Both the position numbers and the translations under genes were made by a program. The notes under the pieces were generated by a model. That model worked only from the letters and a program-made list of their open reading frames with translations. It made no database searches and had not been told where the DNA came from. From Coptis chinensis (lineage: Eukaryota > Streptophyta > Magnoliopsida > Ranunculales > Ranunculaceae), in the NCBI GenBank assembly GCA_015680905.1, contig CM027378.1, positions 55,949,501 through 56,013,500 on the forward strand: DNA of 64,000 nt, read 5' to 3'. This document shows positions 11,229-24,636 of the stretch, piece after piece. Each line of letters opens with the position of its first letter. The stretch's first letter is position 1.

Positions 11229-12708
11229 TGACAAGAGCCCAAAACTGTAGTTTTAACCCTGTAATAGTCATACTTTTAGACCAATTATGTGAGTAATAAT
11301 TAAGAGTTAATACTTATTACGTGTTTTTATGCGTTTCAGGCTTCAAAGTCAATTATGTGCAGAAATATGCCACTTTGATGAGATAAAGGAGCAATGGTTG
11401 GTTGCTAAGGAGTTCTGTGATTAAAGGCCAAGATTCAAGAAGACAAAGCCTTTCTAAAACCCGGTCAAAGCTGAAAAGTCAAAGTCAACGCGGGCAGAAA
11501 CAGCACACAAAGTCAGCAGAACTTCCGAAGGCCGTATCTTTGGACTCAGACTTCGGAATCGGGTCTACCTTATGTCAAAACGACCGGCTCGGAAAGAGCT
11601 TTCCAATGGTCCAAGCCTTGGCCCAATCAGAGGAGCGGAAGTGGAGGAAAAGTCTGTCAAAGCCAACTGCAGCTGAAGAGGCCTTTTTGGACTAAAAGTA
11701 TTGGGTTTTGGGCCTGATTCTCTGGCCCAAAACATGGATCCAAGCCCATGCACGATTTTTGGATCTGAACATATAAAAACCAAAGCTTAGCTCTTTGTTA
11801 ATGGTAGCTAGTTAGACCTAAAACTATAGATAATTCTAGATCTAGTTTTCATTAATTAAATTAAGTTTAGTTTAAATTCAAATCTTGTTTTAGATTAAAC
11901 TCTTAGAATCGTTGTTCTTCATTAGTTTGATAAATAAAATAGTTAGTTTGTCAATTTTGATTTTTGTCATTTACAATTGTTTAGATCTAAATTCATTTAT
12001 TACTTGTTATTCATTTCCTAGTTATTACCTAAGATTTCAATTATTGTTTAGATAAATTGCATAAAGATAGAATTTTTATATGATGTCTAGTTATAATTCA
12101 ATGGGAAATGATAGTGGTATGAATCAAGGCTAAACCTCCATTAGAGGGGTTGAAGAAGCCTTGATCACGCTTGATCTTTGTTAAACTTAGGAATCGTCGT
12201 GATAATTATTCCACTCTAGGACCGATTAATTCACCATGAGAATGGGTTTAATCGCTCACATGCTAGTTATGAATTGGTAGAAATGCCATGTATAATTAGG
12301 GATTATAATTACTATTTTGATATGCAAAACATTCAATATGGATCATGACGAGTCTTGTTAGTAGGATTAAGTCGAGTTAAGGTGGATTCAATTCCCTTTA
12401 ATTCTTTATCTAGATTCAAACCCTTAGCATTCTCTCATTTCGTTATTCGTAACTTGTTAATTGTTTTCCCCTCGTAGTATAGAATTCCCTTCGTAAATCT
12501 CTCATTAGACTTAAGACCGATTAATTTGACTAGAAAACATTCCCTGCTAGAGAACTAGGAGTGGAACGAATTTGTTACTCCACTCTATTTCGATAGAATT
12601 GAGAGTAGACAACTTTGATAATTATAGGCTCGTAATAAGTTTTAGTTTACTTACGTTTTGAGTTTTATCGTTCATTTCGTAGGTAAACGATCATTTTTAT
12701 CTTTATCA
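11229..12708 (+). repeat. 5' LTR of the Athila-like element
   Basis: Starts TGACAAGAGCCC and ends TTTATCA; 1480 bp. Matches 24637-26118 over its full length, and the reverse complement of 51466-52936 more distantly. It contains a TATA box at 11772-11778. A short open frame near 11402 recurs in the other LTR but is not a gene. Confidence 0.95.
11772..11778 (+). promoter_or_regulatory. TATA box in the 5' LTR
   Basis: TATAAAA about 540 bp into the LTR, followed after 25-35 bp by a plausible start region. The same motif occurs in the 3' LTR at 25180-25186. Confidence 0.6.
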
Positions 12709-12710
12709 AA

Positions 12711-12723
12711 TGGCGTCGCTGCC
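12711..12723 (+). promoter_or_regulatory. Primer-binding site of the Athila-like element
   Basis: TGGCGTCGCTGCC, two bases after the LTR. It differs at two positions from the Athila PBS TGGCGCCGTTGCC that pairs with tRNA-Asp. Confidence 0.75.
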
Positions 12724-13218
12724 ATTTTAGTTACCTTTAGCATTGTTTTCATAGTATAATTAGTCATTTTTAAGTCTCATTAAACCCACCCACCCTTGTT
12801 TGATTCATACTGTGGTTGTCCGTTTCAGCATTGAAAAGTTCCGCGAAAAATTACATTGGCGACTGCTTCAAACGCTGGAACCTTTGAGCGACCAGCGCCA
12901 AATCGAAATCAGCGACCAGCCCTAAAACACTGTAACTTGAAGTTACACGGAGCGGGACCGCGCCCAAAGTGAGCGCACCCGCGCCCGAGCTGAATTTTGC
13001 CGGATTTCCACAGGTTTGTTTCGAACTTTGATTTTTTAAGTTTTTCAGTGTTCTAACTTGTTATATACACTGAACACACGTAAACAAGACGTTATTCATA
13101 AATGAAGCAAAGACGCAATCAGGTATTCCTTTCTTCCAAACCTCGCATCTCCAGTTAGAGGTTTATACTAATATATCAAGATTATTTGGAGTGTTGTCGT
13201 GTTTAGACTTAGACTTGC

Positions 13219-14941
13219 ATGAGATTAAGGTCTGGTCGGAGAAAAACACCGAACGTAATTAACCGTCAACGTCAACAAACAAGTCTATCGAGTATACCAA
13301 TCACTACACCTCTAGCTATTATTCCACCCACCACACCTGACATAATGGGTGAAGAAAAGAGACTCCTCTCTCGACTTTTACAAAGCCCGAGCGATAGCCC
13401 TAAATCTTGCATCGTTCTAGTAGACCCAGTGGGGGATTTTCGAATTCCCCAAACATATTTAATTTGTTACCCGTTTTCCATGGTTTAGACCATGAAAAAC
13501 CTTATCAACACATGCGTAGGATTGAACAAGTCCTTACAACATTCCATCATCCTACGGTTGGTGCGGAACAAATTAAACCGAGAGTATTTCCCTTCACCTT
13601 AGCCCGATAAGGTAAGCGTCTTGGTTAATTGCCAAAAGCCTAAGTCCGGTGGAACTTCGTGGGCTAAACTTGTTCAATTTGTTTATGGAATATTTTTACC
13701 CACCCCTAAAGGCGGATGAGATGCTTTCCAAGATTCATTTTTTCGATTTGAATCCTCATGAATTATTTTCTCGAGGCTTGGAATCGTTTCACCGATCTGC
13801 TTATAGAGTGTCCACACCATAACCTAGCAAAAGACACGTTAGTTCGTGCCTTTTCAAAGGACTTCTACACCACCATAAAGAAGTCCTTGACATAATGAAT
13901 GGGGGTAGTTTCCTAAGTAAAGGAGGAGCCTGGAGGCTTACAAATTTTTAGAAGATCAAACTAAAGCCTTAATAATAATTGTGGGGGGTAGTGATGATAT
14001 CCCCCTCCTCGCTAGTTCTTCTTCTTGAGTTAAGGCTGCGGTATGTTTGAGATGAAACCCGATCCGAACTTAAAAATTTAATCGAATCTCTAACTAAAAA
14101 AGTAGAGGCTATTTCTGTTCAACAAAAGCCTATCCTCGTCATGAATGTAAACTCCAACCCATGTAATTTCTGTTTGAGTCCTGAGCACCCTGACTCCTAT
14201 TATCCTCTCGCCTATGAACAACAACAATTAGAGCAAGATAATGTTTGCTCCATTAATAGCTATCCTATTCCTAATGCCCCATGGAGACAACATCTTAACT
14301 TTAGTTGGCGAAACAATCAACAAGTTACACCTCCAGGGTTTAATAACCAAAATGTTAGGCAAGCAAACAATTATAACCAAGCTCCACCTAGACAAGGACA
14401 AGGTCAGGGGAATTATAATAATTATAACAACCAAGCGCAACCACAACAAGGTCAGGGTAATTATAATACTTATAATACCAATAGAGGTATCGTTCCGGTT
14501 AACAATAGTAACTATCACAACCCACCCATAAATAATCAACGTGAGATAGTTCTAGTCGCACCACCTGTGACTACTACACCTACACAACCGGATCGTATCG
14601 GACGCTTTTTATCTGAGGTTACCCAACAACTTTTCCAAACAATGACTCAATCAAACCAACAGATCTTACAATCCATAAATCAGGGCATACAACAATTAGC
14701 CCAAGAGAAAACCCAACCAAAAGGCGTGTTTCCAGGACAAGCGATACCAAACCCTAAAATAGCAAACACAGCCTTTGAGGTAAACGGTAATACTAGTACG
14801 GAAACTACAATCGTAGGTGACCTAAATGCCATCACCACTCTCCGATTCGGAAGAGTGGTTGATAACAAAGTAACTATGCCTATAGTTACCCCATCAAGAT
14901 ACTACACCGGATATCGAACTAGATACCGAAATAGAAACTGA
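13219..14941 (+). pseudogene. Athila-like gag, decayed
   Basis: Starts at ATG 13219 with MRLRSGRRKTPN, the usual basic start of Athila gag. It then passes through frames carrying HEKPYQHMRRIEQVL and RVFPFTLA, blocks of the retrotransposon gag domain. From 14141 an open frame of 266 codons holds a damaged zinc knuckle (CNFCLSPEHPDSYY, last Cys replaced by Tyr) and a Gln/Asn-rich stretch with repeated QGQGNYNNYN-like units. At least three frameshifts between 13480 and 14140 break it. Gag would form the particle. Confidence 0.8.
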
Positions 14942-15065
14942 AGAGCCTAGCACTGTAGAGGTACCAGTTAAACAACAAACTAAGAAACAGAAAGCCAAGG
15001 TTACACATCAAGTCGAGCCATACGCTAAATATTGAGCGAAACCACCGTTCCCTCAGAAATTAGCC

Positions 15066-18000
15066 ATGCTAACTAGGGATACAAACTTCGAGGAGATTAG
15101 GAACGTTTTCAAGAATCTAACGATAAACCTTCCTTTTCTCGAAACTATTAAAAAGCTACCTAACCACGCTAAGTTTCTTAAAGAGTTGTGCACTACTAGG
15201 CGTAAGACCAACATACCTAAAGACGCTTTTCTAACTGAACAGTTCCCAACTTTATCCGAAAATAATGGAATTGTTAAGTACAAGGACCCTGGTCGTCCTA
15301 CTGTAAAATGCACCTTAGGAGATTCTCACACGACGACCGCTTTATTAGACCTGGGGGCGAGTGTTAACATACTCCCGTATTATTTGTATAAACAAATAGG
15401 TCTACAGGAAATGCAACCTACAAGAATAACGTTGCAATTAGCGGACAGGTCAATTAAGTATCCTAAAGGTGTAGTGGAAACCGTGCTTGTTAAGGTTCAG
15501 AATTTCTACTATCCTGCTGATTTTATTATCCTCGATACAGAAGTCGCTAACGACTCTGTACCGATCATCTTAGGGCGCCCCTTCTTGGCAACTGCCAATG
15601 CGCTTATAAATTGCCGCGATGGTAAGATGTCCTTATCTTTTGGCCATCTTTCTGTTGAGGTAAATGTTTTTAAAATGATGAAACAGTTACCAGAATCGTC
15701 TATAGATGGGGAGGTTAGCATGATTGAGAGCTTAGCTCAAGATTATTTTAACAACACGTTTCCCGAAAACCAGATTTATAAATTCCTTTCTTTTGGAACT
15801 TCCGATTTTGTAAATGACTCCTACTTAGAGGAAGTCAACACCATCCTTGAGTCCACACCAATTGTAGACCCTTCGGTTGCTCCATATACTGAGTATGAAG
15901 ACTTGCTACCTAAGCAAGTATTCATTATGCAAAATGGGGACCCTGATGAAACATCTATTGACATTCCTTCCACCCCAGTGCTTAAACCTCTTCCCCCGCA
16001 GTTAAAATATATTCAACTTGATCCGAATGGTAGTCATCCGATAATTATATCTTCTCAGTTAACTAAGAGTGAAGAGACACGTTTAATCAGGGTGATTAGG
16101 GAACATCGGTCTGCAATTGGTTGGTCCCTAGCTGACATTAAGGGAATTGACCCTAATGTTTGCACTCATCGCATCCATTTGGAGGATAACGCGAAGACTT
16201 CTCGCGAACCTCAGCGTCGTCTGAACCCTGCCATGAAAGAGGTGGTTAGGGAAGAAGTCTTACGATTACTCGATGCGGGTATCAATAAACCCAACTCCGA
16301 TAGCGAATGGGTAAGCCCCATTCATGTAGTTCCTAAGAAATCGGGAGTTACCATGGTACGTAACGGAAAGGGTGACTATGTTGTCACACAAGGTCCTATG
16401 AAATGGAGAATCTGTATTGATTACAGATGTTTAAATGCTATGACACGAAAGGATCACTTTCCTTTACCTTTTATAGATCAGATGCTTGAAAGCCTAGCTG
16501 GTCATGCTTTTTATTATTTTCTGGATGGCTACTCAGGCTATTTTCAGATTATTATTGATATTGATGACCAAGAAAAGACTACCTTCACATTTCCCTTTGG
16601 AATGTATGCCTATAAATGAATGCCTTTTAGCCTTTGTAATGCTCCTGGTACCTTCCAGCGGTGTATGCTTCATATATTTAGTGACATGGTAGAGCGCTTT
16701 ATGGAAGTTTTCATGGATGATTTTTCTATCTATGGAGACTCCTTCCACATCGCTTTGTCTAACCTCGGTTGTCTAAGGTTTTGACACGGTGTGAAGAAAA
16801 GAGCCTCGTTTTAAACTGGGAAAAGTGTCATTTCAGGGTGAAAAAGGGCATAGTACTAGGTCACATTGTATCTAGTGATGACATCGAAGTAGATAAGGCC
16901 AAACTAGATAAGATAGCGACTCTACCTAAACCATGGACTGTCCGTGATATTAGAGCCTTTCTAGGCCATGCAGGTTTTTATAGGCGTTTTATTAAAGATT
17001 TCTCGAAAATAGCTAGGCCTTTAACTAATCTACTTTTGAAGGATGCAATCTTTGATTTTAATTTTAACTGTAAACAGGCTTTTGAAACTTTAAAAGCCGC
17101 CCTAACCTCTGCACCAATTATACAGCCTCCCGATTGGTCTAAATCTTTCGAACTCATGTGCGATGCTAGTGATTATGCAATTGGTGCTGTCTTGGGACAG
17201 AAACTAGATAATAAGTCCACTGTTATTTATTATGCTAGTAAAATCTTAAACGATGCTCAACGAAATTATTCAACTACCAAAAAAGAATTCTTAGCTGTCA
17301 TTTATGCTTTAGATAAGTTTCGTCCTTATTTGGTTGGTTCTAAAACTTTAGTTTACACGGACCATGCGACCTTTTAAGTACCTTCTTGCAAAGAAGGATG
17401 CTAGCGAGATTAATCCGATGGATCCTTCCGTAAGAGTTCACATTAGAAATAAAGGACAAAAAGGGGTCAAAAACGTAGTTGCCGACCACTTATCTAGACT
17501 TACAAACGACGATAATAGTGATTCTAAGTCCATACCGGACTCTTTCCGATGAGCATCAGATGCTATTTTTTCAAGCACCATGGTATCTTTGACATTGTAA
17601 ATTATTTAGCGGCTGATGTTATGCCTTATAATTGGTCAAGAAATGAACGTAAGAAGTTCTTGGCGAGTTAAGTTATACTCTTGGGATGAGCCCTACCTTT
17701 TAAGTATTGTGCGGATCAGATTATTCGTCGTTGCATTCCCGATTGGGAATATAATGAAGTTCTATCGTTCGCCATGACAAAGAGTGTGGTGGCCATTTTA
17801 GTGGAATGAAAACAGCCGCTAAAGTTCTTCAATGTGGATTTTATTGGCCTACCCTTTTAAGGATGCCCAAGTGCATTGCAAGGCGTGTATTCGTTGCCAA
17901 CAACTTGGAAGGCGGATCATGAAGCGTAATATGATGCCATTAAATCCAATCTTGATAGTAGAAATTTTTGGCGTTTGGGGCATTGATTTCATGGGTCCCT

Positions 18001-18874
18001 TCCCCTGTTCCCCACGGTTTCATTTATATTCTAGTTGCCGTGGACTACGTGTCTAAATGGATAGAGGTCATGGCTTGTCATTATCAATGACCATAAGGCG
18101 GTTGTATTTTTTATTAAGGAGTATATTTTCTCGCCGGTTTGGCATTCCTAAAGCCATCATTAGTGATGGTGGAACACATTTTGCAACATGAGTTGTTGCA
18201 TCCCTAGTGAAAAAGTATGGAGTTACACACAAAGTAGCAACTCCTTATCATCCACAAACTAGCGGACAAGTAGAAGTTTCTAATAAGGAAATCAAAAAGA
18301 TTTTAGAAACAACTGTAAAATCGATAGGAAAGATCGGGTCGAAGCGTCTATCGGATGCCTTATGGGCGATATGGGGCGACTTTCAAAACTCCTATAGGTA
18401 TGTCTCCCTTTAGACTTGTATTTGGGAAACCATGTCATTTGCCCGTTGAATTAGAGCACCCGTATTTGTGGGCTATAAAAGCCTTAACTTCAATATTGAT
18501 GAGGCGGGTGTCAAACGAAGTTGTAATTGAATGAGCTTGAAGAAATCCGAAGCGATTCTTACGATCTCGCGAAGGATTATAAAGCTAACATGAAACGTGT
18601 TCATGATAAGCAAATCTTGCGCAAAGAGTTTGTGGTCGGTCAAAAGGTATTGCTTTACAACTCCCGTCTACATATTTTCCCAGGGAAACTAAAAACCTGT
18701 TGGTCTGGTCCTTTTATGGTTACTGAAGTCACCCCTTACGGGGCAATCACCTTGGTAAATCCCATGGACAACAGTACCTTTCAAGTTAATGGTCAACGGT
18801 TAAAACATTTTCACGAATTTATGTCCCCTGATGTAGAGGAAGTCCTTTTACAGGACCCTGCCTATAAGGATTGA
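15066..18874 (+). pseudogene. Athila-like pol: protease, RT, RNase H, integrase
   Basis: The first open frame (517 codons from ATG 15066) carries the aspartic protease (DLGASVN at residues 95-101; IILGRPFL) and the RT start (WRICIDYRCLNA, DGYSGYFQI). TGA at 16617 replaces an Arg codon in AYR-MPF. Frame continues with SLCNAPGTFQRC and the catalytic FMDDFSIYG near 16710. After a frameshift near 16765 come GFYRRFIKDFSK and the RNase H blocks CDASDYAIGAVL and YSTTKKEFLAVIYAL, stop near 17377, then VVADHLSRL. Integrase keeps CIRCQQLG, WGIDFMGPFP, ISDGGTHF and the Glu region before KKILE, then VGQKVLLYNSRLH...PGKLK. Inactive through many frameshifts and stops. Confidence 0.92.
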
Positions 18875-19859
18875 CCTTTGTCATTTGGTGTACTTTCTTT
18901 CACTTCCATATAGTGGTAAGTACACCATTCAGGTAACCGGGCCCTCCCTATGGAGTGTGTGGCTATAAGTACCGGATCCTAAGTCCACGTGTCACATAAT
19001 TCACGTTTTCCACTTTTGCATGTTTTCTCAGTTTTTGAGTCATGTTCCTCTATGGGGTGAATTATGTATTTTTTGTTTTTTGTTTTTCTTATAATAAACT
19101 AATAAAAAATAAAAAAATAAAAATAAAAATAAAAATTCTAAAATCATAGAAATAGCAATCTAACAAGTCTTGGGAATCTGACTTTAAGCGATGACGTTTA
19201 AAACAAATTTTGTGTTTAAAAATTTGTTTGGGGGTGGGCAGTCGGTCTTTCCATCCGGTTTGCTCGAAATTTCCATTTGTGTTGCTTAGGCCCATTAGTT
19301 GTAGTTCATTTGGGTTGACGTTATCTAAAACTTAGATTCCTTCGTTCGCATAACTTACGTCACACACGCACTTTGAGACGTTTTTCTACCTTCTTATACG
19401 TCACCCATGGTTGGAATTGAGTGTTTTATGGATCATTGGATTGGAAATTCTCTACTGATCATTTCCATAACTCATTCGCCAAAATCGGACCAGTAACGAA
19501 GCGGCAAATTAAATTTGAAATTGTGCGAAATACCGAAAAAAGTTCGGAATTCAAACTGGGCTTGGGCCCAAACTTCACAACCCGCAAGCGCACCGCCTTC
19601 CTTCCTTCCAAAGCGAACGATATCGGCGTTCTAATCCCACCACCGCTATTAACAAAGTTTTCAACCTAAAAAAAAAAAAAAAAATGAAAGAAAACCTAAC
19701 TACACCCACGCCAAGCAGTTAAACCAAACTGAAATCTTCTCCAAACCATTACTACCACCAACCCCACCAATTCAACCTGCCACCATACCCAACATCCCCA
19801 CCACCGTTGTTTTTAGTTGTTTTTCATCAAACTTTCTTCCTCCACCGTCTACAAAACCA
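18875..19859 (+). other. Post-integrase spacer of the Athila-like element
   Basis: No coding sequence recognised. It contains A-rich and CTAAAA-like runs near 19090-19140 and the first of four PPT-like motifs at 19227-19238. Confidence 0.6.
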
Positions 19860-21046
19860 TTGGTTGTTTCAAAAACTTCAATGGCGCTACAACGAAGAAT
19901 TGAATTTCGAGCACGATTTTGCGGCCGACGGCAGCGCCATTTTCTGACGCCGGAGATGATTAGGAGAAATTGGAATGGACTATGGTACTCGACTGAGGAG
20001 TTCTATCACTATGATTTGGTAGAACAGTTTTATAAGAAGTGAGAATTGGAGGGGGATAGGATTTTCATTAAGGTAGCGAGGAGCAGTAGGAAGTAACGCA
20101 GACGGTTGTTGTTGAAATTTGTTAGGAATTACGGCTTGAAAGCAACCTAGAAGCGACCATTCGGGAATCGATTAGATTTGGAGTTCCTGCTTTGATGAAA
20201 GATACCGTCGTGGAGGGTGAATACAATACGAGTTCTCATTCGTTAAGCGCCAGCAACCACGAGAACCAATCAACTGGGTGTAGCTTCGGTGGATTGGTAG
20301 GAACGATCCCGGGAAAGACAAAGTCGGCGTGACATCGATGCGCAATGTCCGTGACGTTCTCGGATTTTGCAAGCGAATAAGTATAATTTCTGCATCCTCG
20401 ATTTAATTTTTAATGTGATTAGAGAAGTGGGAAAGAGCATGGCCTCTTCCCGTATTGATCACTAAGATCATGCTCTCATTTAGAGCCGCCGCAAAATCTG
20501 CTCCTATTAAGATCAAATTGCATTCTAATGCAAGTATTTATCTGGATTGCATCCAAGAGACTTGGCCGTTATGCGAAGGAAATGTGGTTGAGTCGGAGGA
20601 TGAAAGGGAGGATATGACATAATACGGATGACGATGCATTAGATAGTTGTAATTCTAATTTAGAACGCATGCAAGTGTTGCAAACTGGCTTGCGTTGCGT
20701 TTATGGTATTTGTGAAGATATCCGAGATAGACAGATTGTAGTTCGAAATAAACAAACGAACCTTCAGACGATAGTTGAAATGCTCGAAAGGGGTCAGGAA
20801 GATATCTTATCTAACATGGAGACTATGCACCAGCGCCAAAAGGACCACTATATAGTACTAAAGGCTGAGATGGAAGCACAGCGCTTGCTTCAAATAGAGA
20901 TGCTACGTCGCATGCCAACCTTGGAGGATTCTGGCTCAGACAAGTCTGAGAGGCATGAGCGTCGTCGCCGAAGGACAGATGGCTCAAGCCATTCTTCATC
21001 CCAGGACCAATCTCCATCTCAGGGTCCATCTTCATCACATGGCTAG
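19860..21046 (+). pseudogene. Athila-like 3' ORF (env-position), decayed
   Basis: After integrase, where Athila elements often carry an extra ORF. Pieces: an Arg-rich start (FLTPEMIRRNW, YSTEEFYHYDLVEQFY), then several broken frames, then an open frame 20669-21046 ending in a heptad-like region (QTIVEMLERGQEDI, METMHQRQKDHY) and a basic plus Ser/Gln-rich tail. I see no clear transmembrane helix, so calling it an envelope gene would be positional inference only. Confidence 0.45.
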
Positions 21047-21893
21047 GTGTTCACCATCAGTTTGTGTTCGCTGTTATTTCATTGTTTTTATTGTTTTATT
21101 AGTTGGATTTTAATTCAGTTTTTAAATTTAAATATTAATGTGTTTGTTTTATGTTGTTTGGATTTAAATTTTATTTTTAATATAATTGGTTATTTTCGAA
21201 TTGTGCGTGTTTTTATCATTAATCCCACCTTCCCGAATTGTTTGGGGGTGGTAATATTTATACCGAGCATAATTCGTTATATGATCATCTTCTGTAAGGT
21301 TGTCTTGGAGTAAAGGTTGAAAATTTGGCCGATATCGGCATATCTATGATTATGTGTGGTGGTAGCATGAAACCTAGGAGAGTTTAGCAGTTACTATTCT
21401 AAATCCAGTATAAAAGATACCAGAGTTGTTAGAAAATCAAGAATATGGGTTGTTTCCGTTTTCGGGTTTGGAATTTTTCTATTTCTGGAAATTGCCTTAA
21501 AACAATTTGGCAACTTGTCGATTCGTTTTGGAAGCTCAGAACCTATTTAAACTACCTTCATTCTACACTCACAAACCACACTACACCCCACCATCATCCC
21601 TCACCTTTCACTCCAAGCTTTTCCTTCTTTTTCCTCTCTTAAACTTCGCCGCCCGGCCTTACGGCGCCTGCGCCTCGAGAGAGCGCACCTGCACCCTAGA
21701 CAGACTTTGCCAAAAATTTTATCGAGGCGCAACCAAGTTGAGTTAGCGACTTCGGCAAACACCTGAGAAACTCAAAAACTTACGAGTGCACTTGCGCCCG
21801 AGTGGAGCGCACCCGCGCCCTTCCCTCCGTGAACACGAAAATTTCCAATTTTCTGAGGGTTGTTCCAGGATTTTTGGAGCTGTTCAAAAGAGT

Positions 21894-22794
21894 AGTTGAG
21901 ATGACATCTCCTATAGTCATACCTGAACAGTCTTTCGAAGACGTGTTGGGAACCGATACCTATGGAGCATCGTTCCACGAGCGGATCGTGTAGTTAGGAT
22001 GGCGCCATCTACTGGTAAGTGATGACGATTCATATTCAGCACAGCTTACTGCTTATTTCTACGACCACATTAGTTTCTATTGTAATCAGGATGGAGAATA
22101 AGAATTCTCCGTCGTAGTCGATGACACGACACTAGAATTCAATAAATATGTGGTAGCTTTACTTCCGGGATTACCAATACCTGATCCTGTTCACACATGG
22201 GGATATATGACCGATAATGCATACCTTTATGATTATACATATTTTCATGAGTATTATGGGGGGAGCGGTATTTGAAAGTAATGGACCGAGGCGATATATA
22301 GCATTGCCCTTGGTAGCTTTGTCCCTAAATGTAGGCACCACCATGTTATTCATTCGATGAATATTTTGGGAGAATGGCGGTTCACTTAACGAAGCGATGC
22401 TGGTGACATTTTCCTCGCTTTGAATGAGGGGCGTCGCCCGATATGACATTCCCCGAAGTTTTAGTCGCTAGTCTTAAGAGAGCCCAAAGCATGAGGCGTA
22501 AGTATCTTCTTATGCCTGTTTTGGTAAGCCGCATCATCGTAGTTGTTTACGTGATTACGTGCACAATTCACAGATTGGAAAAGGGTTGAAGTCATGAGAC
22601 CCACCAATTGGGTGGTTATTTCATTCGCGAATTATGACTTGGCCTGGATGGCGGTGCGACCTCATTTGGTAGCCCCGTACATCCCATCGGACATAATAAC
22701 ACTTAACGGGTTAGCATTAGTAGATGATAAATGGCGGCAAGCTTGGCAAGTTATAATGGCTGGCGGGGATCGCGAAGGAACCTCATCTCTTTGA
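21894..22794 (+). pseudogene. Second 3'-region ORF remnant, unknown function
   Basis: Broken frame with segments SPIVIPEQSFEDVLG, LLPGLPIPDPVHTWGY and, from 22594, MRPTNWVVISFANYDLAWM. Protein-like composition but no family recognised. It is preceded by a GC-rich stretch at 21650-21830 that resembles the leader region 12940-13000 (shared GAGCGCACC.GCGCCC words), which suggests internal duplication in the element. Confidence 0.4.
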
Positions 22795-24623
22795 TGAGGA
22801 GGAGGATGTTAAAGCGGGGAGATAAGGTAAGTTTTTAGTTTTTTGTTATTTGCGCTTATGTCCCAAGCAAGTTAATTATGTTAACCCCTTAACGGGTGGA
22901 ACTCTTATAGAGTTGCGTCAGTTTTTTTTATTATTTATTTCCTATATTAGTATGTTCTAACCTTGTTTTGCAGATGTTCCAGAATTTCACACGTTTCCAT
23001 GGTATTTTTCTACCCTCTTTATTTAAATGATTTGAGGACAAAGCATGCTTCTTGTTTGGGGGTGGGCATAGAAACACGTGTAATTAAGGCATCTGTTAGG
23101 ATATAGATATGTATAATATGCATTTGTTTTCAAGTTAAAATTTTCAAAAATATAAATAAATAAGTTTATGCTATACACTTAGGAATATTGGTATTGTTTT
23201 CTTTCTCTATGCTCTTAACAATCTAGAAGTCTCACATAGCTTTTGCATCAGAATAATTGTTAGAAACTTAGGTTAATATATAGGTAATAATCTTTGCATC
23301 TATCTATAAATATATTACATGAGTATCTATGATTGTTAGCGATAAGTTTCGAAATCTAGGCTAGAGTACTTATTCTACAAATCCTGTGAGAATATAGCCT
23401 AAAGCCTTATATGAGTGAAACATTTGAGAAATGACACAAAGGGAGAAGTAAAATCGGATAGAGAAATCACGCGTCCACTTGCTTGATCACTATGCCATAT
23501 CCTAAGCGAGAATTTAGGCCCTCTTTGGATCGATATAGCCAGAAATTCAAACCTATGAATTATTTTCCGCTAAGTAAGCCCCTCTCCGAGCCTTTCTTTA
23601 GCCTTCCATAAACCACAATTCCTTTACCCCTGTTACAAAAACAAAACAAAATAAAAAATTCAACTTACCCAATCTAGAATAAGTCCGAGAATAGAATCGG
23701 TGAAGAAAGAAGAAGAGAAAACCCGTGTAAACAAAAATTAGTTAGTTGCTTGAGGAAAAGAAAAGAAGTTTCCATCCAAGGAAAAGAAAAAAAATAGAAA
23801 TAAATAAAAACTCCAAAAATAGAATAAAAAGGAGTCAAAAGCCAAAGAAAGAAAAAGAAAAATATGGCTAAGGATGGAAACAAAGTATAGAAGCAAAAGA
23901 AAATAACAAGGTTTTCTCTAAGTTACATAATATGAAGACTCTATTATCTCGGACTTGTCCTTTTGAATATCCATTTCCTTCCTTCTTAAACCATCTCCTA
24001 ATCCCGTAACACCTAATAAAGACCTCTAGCTCAATTAGGAATAGGTTAGTGTGATAGTAAGTGGCAGATGTGTTTGATCGACTCGGCTTCCTTGTTTGTC
24101 ATTGAGATTGTAAGGTAAAGTGTGCCCACTGCCTGACACCTGGAGAGTAACTTAAACTTGAGCCGGAAAAATCGAGTGGTTTTTGTCTTGACATTTATGT
24201 GAGGACCTACTTAAGGACGCTTATTTGAGTTTTGAGAAACGAAACACGCTAGGCATTTCATAGTATTACTCATAGTATATATATTTGTATCATAGATGAT
24301 TGATTATTATACATATATTAGTTTAGGTTTTTGACTTGGTTATTCTTATTCATTTGCTAGTGAGAAAAATAGATAGTTGAGACATGAATGAGGAAACAAT
24401 AGTTTTATTTCTTAGTCGTTGTAGTATAGATGAAGTTTGTGAGTACCTTCACTGGAAAACTCTCACGAGGCTATAACTCGTCCACTAGGGAACTCCTAGT
24501 GGTTTAAGGCCTTATTGCATATGGTCAATGTAATCGCACTCAGCGAAACGAGAGTAGTTAGAACTCCATTTTTGGTCACTTATTCTAATTTCTCATATTT
24601 GCTTGAAGACAAGGAAAATGCTG
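22795..24623 (+). other. Noncoding 3' region of the Athila-like element
   Basis: No coding frames. Contains a PPT-like motif at 23055-23066 preceded by GAGGACAAAGCATGC, and purine-rich stretches at 23700-23900. Confidence 0.6.
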
Positions 24624-24634
24624 TTTGGGGGTGG
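24624..24634 (+). promoter_or_regulatory. Polypurine tract before the 3' LTR
   Basis: TTTGGGGGTGG two bases before the 3' LTR start at 24637, preceded by GAAGACAAGGAAAATGC. PPTs prime plus-strand DNA synthesis. The same core recurs inside the element at 19227, 21241 and 23055. Confidence 0.8.
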
Positions 24635-24636
24635 TT

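Noticed and set aside
11402..11695. Open frame of 97 codons in the 5' LTR, repeated at 24810-25022
   Set aside because: It lies wholly in the LTR, is shortened in the second copy by a point change, and resembles no protein.
14228..14539. Hydrophobic minus-strand frame rich in Ile (apparent membrane protein)
   Set aside because: It is the antisense of the Asn/Gln-rich gag segment.
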